Part shown: piece after piece, positions 6,230-10,774 of the stretch | Layout: each line of letters opens with the position of its first letter | Position numbering within the stretch: the first letter of the stretch is position 1 | Made by a program: the position numbers and the translations under genes | Notes under the pieces: model-generated | What the model was told of the DNA's origin: nothing | What the model saw: only the letters and a program-made list of their open reading frames with translations | Databases searched by the model: none | NCBI GenBank assembly: GCA_964406575.1 | Contig: CAYOSH010000068.1 | Span: forward strand, 1 to 10,774 | Reading direction: 5' to 3' | Length of the DNA: 10,774 bases | Origin: WTAW01 sp964406575 | GTDB lineage: Bacteria; Acidobacteriota; Aminicenantia; Aminicenantales; Aminicenantaceae

Positions 6230-9196
6230 ATCGTGTACGCCGCATGTTCCGGTAAACACGATGAAGAATTCGATCTTTATCGGTTCATTGACCGTTTGGA
6301 AATAAAACACATTGTGGCTTCTCCCTATTTAGTTTTGGAAAAGAAGCTCCAAAAAGTCAGACAGAACTGGTCTGTTAAGGATCTCGTGCCGCTGGATCTT
6401 GAGGGACAAACATACTACACATTGAGCACGCAAAGGCCTGTCCTCTTTTGGGACACGGAGAAGCCCCAAGGCATTTTGAGCATTCGCGCTGGAAGAAAAG
6501 ATATTCCCTTCGAAGAAGCCGCTGATCCCGATGCGTTGAGCTGGCGCCTCCACAAAGGAGAATATGAATTCGAGCAATTTTCTGAGCAGGATTCAGATCA
6601 GGCCGAATTGTTCATACTCAAAGCGAAGAGAAAATGGGGTCAACAGGTCCTCCTCCCTGCTGGAGACTTCCTTATACAGATATGGGCAGAGAAGAGGGAT
6701 CCTGAAGCGCAGAATTCCCGCATGCGCGTCGAGCTGGATGGCCACTCCATCGGAACGATAATCATAGGGCCCTATAAGCGCTATACCCTGACCGGACAGG
6801 CCCGGTTAGGTTGGAACAGCATCTCCCTGCAAGTCGAACGCGGAGATAAGAGCTCTGGTCAGCCGGGACAAGACATTCTTGTCGATAAGATTTCGATCAA
6901 GTCCATGAGAGATCTTGTCCTTTTCTCGCTTCCGGATGGGACGTCACTTTCTGCATCAGATCGTTTGACCGCGGAGTATTACGGGGAACCTGTCGAACGC
7001 ATCACCAGAATCCGCGGAGAAACTTCGTATTCTCAGGGACAAAAGCATGAAATTCAGCTCGAGTCCAACAGAAAATACACGGTGGAAATCATAGGCCATT
7101 CCCCAGTTATAAACTCCGACCTCAGCGTATTTCTCGATGGGCAAAAGATCTTTACTGAAAATATCGCTTCGGATTGCCAAAATACATACGCCTTCGAAGT
7201 CATGGACAAAAAGGGGAAACACAATCTGTTGATCTCCAACGGATCTCGCCAAACAGAAAAAGATCATTTTCACCTCACAGATATACTTGTCAAAGAGTCG
7301 ACCAAAAATGCTGTTCTGCTTCTTGCCAAAATGAAGCAAGAGTCAATGACGCGCGACATGCCCATCGAGTTGAATCCGTACAATTTAAAGAAAAAGCTGG
7401 TTACCCTCGGCTACTCTCCAAATTTGTCCATAAGGATCCTTGAAGATTCTCTGAATGTGATTCTCGCTCCTCCCTCTTCTGTTTTCCAATTTGAATTGAA
7501 GATCCCGCCCTCTTCACATTTAGAATTTGGGTATGGAATCTTCAGCGCATATAGGAAGGAAGCGGGGAAAGAGGTGAATTTTCAGGTCGTTTTAGAGAGA
7601 AAGGGGAAAAAGGAGGTCCTTTTTTCAAAGAACGTGATTCCGTACACAAGGAAATTCTACGGAGATGTGTTCAAGGAAAGAATCGACCTTTCGCCTTATG
7701 CAGACATAGAGCTTCGTATAAAATTCATCACGACGTCTCCCCCTTCCTCGCCCAATAGAAGCTCGACTGAAGACACCTTTCCCGAAGAGGTAGAGTTTGC
7801 CTACTGGGAAAATCCTGTAGTCTATCGCTCCCAAATGTCCCACACTCAAAAAACACCTGCACCCAATGTCATCCTGATCTCCCTGGACACCCTGAGGGCT
7901 GACCACCTGAAATGTTACGGGTATGAAAGGGAAACGAGTTCAAACATGGACAGGTTGGCCGCGGATGGAGTCCTGTTCAACAATGCCACCAGCAGCACTT
8001 CCTGGACCCTTCCTTCCCACATGTCGCTGCTGACAGCTCTGGACAACAAAAACCATGGAGTGAACAAGGCGAATCCCCATTTGGATTTGTCCATTGTGAC
8101 TCTCGCCGATCTGCTCAGAAAAAACGGCTATTTCACACACGCTATCACAGGAGGAGCATTAGTCAGTCACAGGTTTGGATTTTCCAAGGGATTTGATTTT
8201 TATCGGGAATTCAAGCGTTCCCAAAAACAGCCACGCTCGGCAGAGAAGCTGTTCCACCATTTCAATCAATGGTTGAACAACAACAAGGACAAACGGTTCT
8301 TTCTCTTCCTTCACACATATCAAACGCATGATCCTTACACCTGTCCTTCTCCCTTCAACTCCGCCTTTTTCGACGGAAAACCCATGCCATGGAAAGAGGG
8401 AGATATGGAGAAAATTCTTTTTGGAGAAAAGAGGAAAAACTTCGTCCCTTTCAGAAACTTATCATCTCTGGAGCAAGAGAATGTTGCCGCTCTTTACGAC
8501 GGAGAGATCCACTATACAGACGAAGTCTTGATCAGGCCTCTGATTAAAAAATTGAAAGAGCTCGATCTCTATCAGAATACAATGATCATCCTCACCTCAG
8601 ACCATGGCGAAGAATTCTTCGATCATGGGGCTTGGTATCACGGCCACACCCTGTATAACGAACTCATCCATATCCCATTGATCATCAAATTCCCTCACTT
8701 CGAACACAGAAACCAGCGCATCGGCGAAACCGTAAGGATCGTGGATATCATGCCCACAATACTCGATCAATTGGACATCGATTTTTCTCCCTATGATCTA
8801 GACGGTGTGAGCCTCATCCCTTATCTCATTGGCGAACAGCACCCGGAACAGATGGCTGTCGCTGATTTAAACTCCCCGGAGAATACGCAAAGACTGCCCG
8901 TTAAAATCACCGTAATCCGGAATGGATACAAATTGATTCTGAACAATGATTTTGGCCAACCCCCGGAACACTATCTGCCCGTGCCCCCTCCCATCGCCCA
9001 AGTAGAGCTCTATGACATCAAAAACGATCCATTCGAGAGAAACAACATCGCTCCGGAGAACGAAGGGATCGTCAGTGATCTCATCGGTAAGATATATGCG
9101 GTCTACGAATCCAGCACAAGAGAAGCAGGAAAAAAACGAAAAGGAATGGATAAGGAGTTGGAAGAGACTATGAGGGCTCTCGGCTATATCCGATAA
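6230..9196 (+). CDS. Large putative lipoprotein with beta-sandwich modules and AlkP-superfamily (sulfatase-like) domain, 5' end in gap
   Basis: The visible part has 988 residues and ends at TAA 9194-9196. It opens with IVYAACSGKHDEE: a hydrophobic end followed by Cys6, a plausible lipobox cleavage site with Ser at +2. This suggests an outer-membrane lipoprotein whose start lies in the gap. Residues 144-225 and 280-356 are two similar beta-rich modules, each with an 'S-x-(M/L)-x-V-x-LDG-x-x-I' core. Residues ~418-533 form a further jelly-roll-like module ending YWENPVVYR. The AlkP domain starts at NVILISLDTLRAD (546-558; metal ligand Asp553). It continues with SSTSWTLPSHMSLLTA, where Thr593 occupies the place of the formylglycine Cys, and LTSDHGEEF (Asp791, His792), then YHGHTLYNELIHIPLII. 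It is therefore probably a Thr-nucleophile phosphohydrolase or phosphotransferase rather than a classical sulfatase. It ends RALGYIR. The substrate is unknown; a cell-surface glycan or phospho-polymer is my inference. Confidence 0.85.
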   Translation: MVYAACSGKHDEEFDLYRFIDRLEIKHIVASPYLVLEKKLQKVRQNWSVKDLVPLDLEGQTYYTLSTQRPVLFWDTEKPQGILSIRAGRKDIPFEEAADPDALSWRLHKGEYEFEQFSEQDSDQAELFILKAKRKWGQQVLLPAGDFLIQIWAEKRDPEAQNSRMRVELDGHSIGTIIIGPYKRYTLTGQARLGWNSISLQVERGDKSSGQPGQDILVDKISIKSMRDLVLFSLPDGTSLSASDRLTAEYYGEPVERITRIRGETSYSQGQKHEIQLESNRKYTVEIIGHSPVINSDLSVFLDGQKIFTENIASDCQNTYAFEVMDKKGKHNLLISNGSRQTEKDHFHLTDILVKESTKNAVLLLAKMKQESMTRDMPIELNPYNLKKKLVTLGYSPNLSIRILEDSLNVILAPPSSVFQFELKIPPSSHLEFGYGIFSAYRKEAGKEVNFQVVLERKGKKEVLFSKNVIPYTRKFYGDVFKERIDLSPYADIELRIKFITTSPPSSPNRSSTEDTFPEEVEFAYWENPVVYRSQMSHTQKTPAPNVILISLDTLRADHLKCYGYERETSSNMDRLAADGVLFNNATSSTSWTLPSHMSLLTALDNKNHGVNKANPHLDLSIVTLADLLRKNGYFTHAITGGALVSHRFGFSKGFDFYREFKRSQKQPRSAEKLFHHFNQWLNNNKDKRFFLFLHTYQTHDPYTCPSPFNSAFFDGKPMPWKEGDMEKILFGEKRKNFVPFRNLSSLEQENVAALYDGEIHYTDEVLIRPLIKKLKELDLYQNTMIILTSDHGEEFFDHGAWYHGHTLYNELIHIPLIIKFPHFEHRNQRIGETVRIVDIMPTILDQLDIDFSPYDLDGVSLIPYLIGEQHPEQMAVADLNSPENTQRLPVKITVIRNGYKLILNNDFGQPPEHYLPVPPPIAQVELYDIKNDPFERNNIAPENEGIVSDLIGKIYAVYESSTREAGKKRKGMDKELEETMRALGYIR
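6659..7297 (+). other. Duplicated beta-sandwich (carbohydrate-binding-like) modules within the AlkP lipoprotein
   Basis: Two stretches of the lipoprotein, 6659-6904 (residues 144-225) and 7067-7297 (residues 280-356), align by eye. FLIQIWAE parallels YTVEIIGH. SRMRVELDGHSIGT parallels SDLSVFLDGQKIFT. LGWNSISLQVERGD parallels GKHNLLISNGS, and ILVDKISIKS parallels FHLTDILVKE. The pattern of alternating hydrophobic residues around a conserved LDG turn suggests repeated jelly-roll modules like carbohydrate-binding domains. I do not recognise a named family. Confidence 0.5.
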
Positions 9197-9248
9197 CTGG
9201 ATTATTCATAAAAACTGTCGATCCTTACTTTACAAAATCCCAATCTCA
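9194..9248. repeat. 55-bp direct repeat, copy 1
   Basis: The sequence beginning TAACTGGATTATTCATAAAA is repeated 196 bases downstream with 53 of 55 positions identical (mismatches at 9230 and 9243). Weaker similarity continues to about 9260. Identity begins exactly at the TAA stop codon of the AlkP lipoprotein gene. Confidence 0.9.
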
Positions 9249-9265
9249 CCTAATCGACATTTTTT
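9216..9265 (+). terminator. Possible terminator after the AlkP lipoprotein gene
   Basis: TGTCGAT (9216-9222) and ATCGACA (9253-9259) are a perfect 7-base inverted pair. The right arm is followed at once by a run of six T (9260-9265), about 20 bases after the stop codon at the left end. The 30-base loop is long for a rho-independent terminator and weakens the call. In the second repeat copy the right arm is degraded (AATGACA) and the T run is absent. Confidence 0.35.
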
Positions 9266-9307
9266 ACCCTCTGGGCGAGCCGATCTCATCACACTGGCTT
9301 CGTCGCA

Positions 9308-9342
9308 GCCCATTCGCGGTAGTTAACTACAGCGTCATGGGC
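9308..9342. repeat. Imperfect 35-bp palindrome with perfect 12-bp core
   Basis: The outer arms GCCCAT (9308-9313) and ATGGGC (9337-9342) flank the perfect palindrome GTAGTTAACTAC (9319-9330), with partial pairing CGC/GCG between them. It lies midway between the two copies of the direct repeat. No open frame covers it. It could form a cruciform or hairpin, or be the remnant of a mobile-element end. Confidence 0.6.
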
Positions 9343-9374
9343 CACTTCCTCGCCACTGCACCAACCTCGACTCG

Positions 9375-9404
9375 TGAATAACCCATCCTTAACTGGATTA
9401 TTCA
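9375..9404. repeat. Inverted repeat at the left edge of the second direct-repeat copy
   Basis: TGAATAACCCA (9375-9385) and TGGATTATTCA (9394-9404) are inverted copies with 10 of 11 bases matching around an 8-base loop. The right arm lies inside the 55-bp repeat. The left arm has no counterpart before the first copy, where coding sequence begins instead. Such terminal inverted pairs are typical of small non-autonomous elements, but no target-site duplication is evident. Confidence 0.5.
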
Positions 9405-9444
9405 TAAAAACTGTCGATCCTTACTCTACAAAATCCCATTCTCA
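9390..9444. repeat. 55-bp direct repeat, copy 2
   Basis: This second copy lies 196 bases after the first with two substitutions. Beyond it the sequence becomes AT-rich and unlike the first unit, up to the end of the minus-strand AlkP gene at 9503. The whole 306-base interval 9197-9502 holds no gene I can support, only these repeats, the palindrome and the possible terminator. Confidence 0.9.
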
Positions 9445-9502
9445 TATTAATGACATGTAGTTAAAATTATTTGATCGGAAAATGGAAATAACAAGTTTAG
9501 GA

Positions 9503-10774
9503 TTATTTGATATATCCAAGAGCGCGGAGCTCTTCCAAGGTTTTTTTGTCCAGTTCCCTGTCCTTTTGGCCTCTTTCTATACGGGCTTCCCCCTCGTAAC
9601 TCTCGATATACCGGATGGGTCGCTCCTTCAGGATTTTCTCTTCAAAAACTTCCGTCAAGACTTTTCCATCCATGTCTTTGGCCACCGGGAGGTCAAAAAT
9701 ATAAAGGATCGTGGGGAGGATATCAAAAATATGTGCCTCCTGGATGTGGTAGCCTTTCTTGATATTGGGACCTTTGATCAGGATTATGCCATGCGGGATC
9801 TCGGGCAGATTTGTGTGCCCGTATCCACCTCTGTTATACCCGAAGCTGTGGTCGGAAACAACGATCACCGTGCTCTGAGAGTTCAACCGTTCAAAAAATT
9901 CTCCAAGAATTCTGTCAGAATAAGAATAGACCGGTTCCATCACTCGGCTGAAATCCTTGTCGATCTCCGCTAAAGTCTCTGGTGTCACCTTGCCGTTCTT
10001 TTCCTCCTCCACTCCCTTGGCCAGAAGTTCAGGAGCGATATACGCACAGGCGAAATGGCTGACGACATCGACCAAGCGAAAATACGTGGCGTAGAGATCT
10101 ACAGGAAATCGCTGGAGGAGATATAAACTCACCAGTTCGATCGTTTTATCCTGGAGGATAAAATTGTCATAGTTCGCGACAAGTTTAGATTCACCTCCGT
10201 AGATGGATGAGCGCTCCTGGTAGTTCGGCAGGTGTTCTTCTTCCAGGATCTTCGGGAAATCCTCCTTTCCCAACCGGGCAAATTCAAGCCTCCCCAAAAG
10301 CGATTTTGGGTAGGTCACGACTACATTTGAAAAATCCCTGCGAGCGATATGCCTGAACTCCTCAGATACCATGTATCCGTTGACGGCTTCGGGAGGAAAG
10401 GTGATGAACCAGTTGATCACGCCGACTTTCCATCCCAGGTCGCCGAGAATATTCCAGAACGCTTTCGCTCTTCTCTCGCTCTGACGAAAGGGGACCTCAA
10501 TATTGTTCTTATTGATGTAGGTCCAGTCCACGACCCCGTGTTTCACCATCGATTTTCCTGTTGCGATCGAAGTCCATATGACAGAAGATTTCACAGGCCG
10601 TGCGGTCTTTAAAGTACCGTAGCCGCCCTTATCCTTCATGTTTTTGATGTTGGGCAAATAACCTTCCTCTAGGAGTGGATCGATAAGATTCCAGCCGGCT
10701 CCATCCACACCGATGAGGACAACTCGTGGAGAGTCCGGGGTGGGCTTTGTTTTCTTCCAGAGGGTGAAGTAGGC
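9503..10774 (-). CDS. Alkaline-phosphatase-superfamily phosphodiesterase/nucleotide-pyrophosphatase-like protein, N-terminus beyond window
   Basis: On the minus strand the frame enters at 10774 and ends at TAA 9505-9503, giving 423 residues. A GTG at 10708 is not the start: the frame upstream reads KPTPDSPRVVLIGVDGAGW, the first core strand with metal ligand Asp24. Next come the nucleophile segment ARPVKSSVIWTSIATGK (Ser63 aligns with the Ser/Thr of type I phosphodiesterases) and KHGVVDW. Then INWFITFPPEAVNGYMVS, RLVDVVSHF (Asp and His ligands), VVSDHSFGYN (Asp, His) and IPHGIILIKGP follow. This is the metal-ligand pattern of the phosphodiesterase/NPP/iPGM branch of the superfamily, hydrolysing or transferring phosphoryl groups. 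It ends LRALGYIK, like the lipoprotein it converges on. Any signal or anchor lies outside the window. The substrate is unknown. Confidence 0.85.
   Translation of the reverse strand, partial: AYFTLWKKTKPTPDSPRVVLIGVDGAGWNLIDPLLEEGYLPNIKNMKDKGGYGTLKTARPVKSSVIWTSIATGKSMVKHGVVDWTYINKNNIEVPFRQSERRAKAFWNILGDLGWKVGVINWFITFPPEAVNGYMVSEEFRHIARRDFSNVVVTYPKSLLGRLEFARLGKEDFPKILEEEHLPNYQERSSIYGGESKLVANYDNFILQDKTIELVSLYLLQRFPVDLYATYFRLVDVVSHFACAYIAPELLAKGVEEEKNGKVTPETLAEIDKDFSRVMEPVYSYSDRILGEFFERLNSQSTVIVVSDHSFGYNRGGYGHTNLPEIPHGIILIKGPNIKKGYHIQEAHIFDILPTILYIFDLPVAKDMDGKVLTEVFEEKILKERPIRYIESYEGEARIERGQKDRELDKKTLEELRALGYIK

Noticed and set aside
6101..9196. A single 1031-codon plus-strand gene running through the N run
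   Set aside because: The bases before the gap are antisense to the propeller gene and the gap length is a placeholder, so continuity of the frame means nothing.
9482..9973. 163-codon plus-strand frame as a gene
   Set aside because: It is antisense to the well-supported phosphodiesterase-like gene and its translation shows no recognisable family features.

Overview
The window looks like a piece of a metagenome-assembled scaffold: it carries a run of exactly 100 N (6130-6229) and at least one single-base frame break. The gene content suggests a Gram-negative, glycan-rich bacterium of the Acidobacteriota/Aminicenantota type. I infer this from the remnants of zinc-ribbon/TPR Ser/Thr kinases, the TolB-like propeller, the large lipoprotein of the alkaline phosphatase superfamily and the Cys-rich GT9. 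No rRNA or other phylogenetic marker settles it, so the assignment is tentative.

Left part (1-1480): a decaying region. Four fragments of Ser/Thr kinases with TPR tails lie at 2-160, 755-996, 1059-1163 and 1228-1326. Between the first and second sits a small HicB-HicA toxin-antitoxin module (258-711). It has a textbook sigma70-type promoter (TTGACA, 18 bp, TATAAT). The HicA toxin frame is broken by one base.

Middle (1483-5192): four closely spaced plus-strand genes, probably one transcription unit. They encode a GT9 (heptosyltransferase-like) glycosyltransferase with a four-Cys N-terminal tail, a GT2 polyprenyl-phosphate-mannose-synthase-like enzyme, the 16S rRNA dimethyltransferase RsmA, and a radical SAM protein with a reduced SPASM-like C-terminus. 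Apart from RsmA, the theme is envelope glycan assembly. The radical SAM substrate is unknown.

Right part (5284-10774): on the minus strand, a six-repeat TolB/PD40 propeller whose N-terminus is lost in the gap. Diverging from it, on the other side of the gap, is a ~990-residue putative lipoprotein with duplicated beta-sandwich modules and a C-terminal alkaline-phosphatase-superfamily ('sulfatase') domain carrying Thr where formylglycine sulfatases have Cys or Ser. Converging on it is a minus-strand phosphodiesterase-type member of the same superfamily, cut by the window edge. Both enzymes end in the same tail, RALGYI(R/K). The ~300 bp between them is non-coding and structured: a 55-bp direct repeat 196 bp apart, a large imperfect palindrome, an inverted repeat and a terminator-like stem with a T run.

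Working picture: an envelope glycan or phospho-group remodelling neighbourhood beside a decayed kinase/toxin-antitoxin patch. I see no CRISPR array, tRNA, rRNA, transposase gene or defence system beyond the HicBA remnant.
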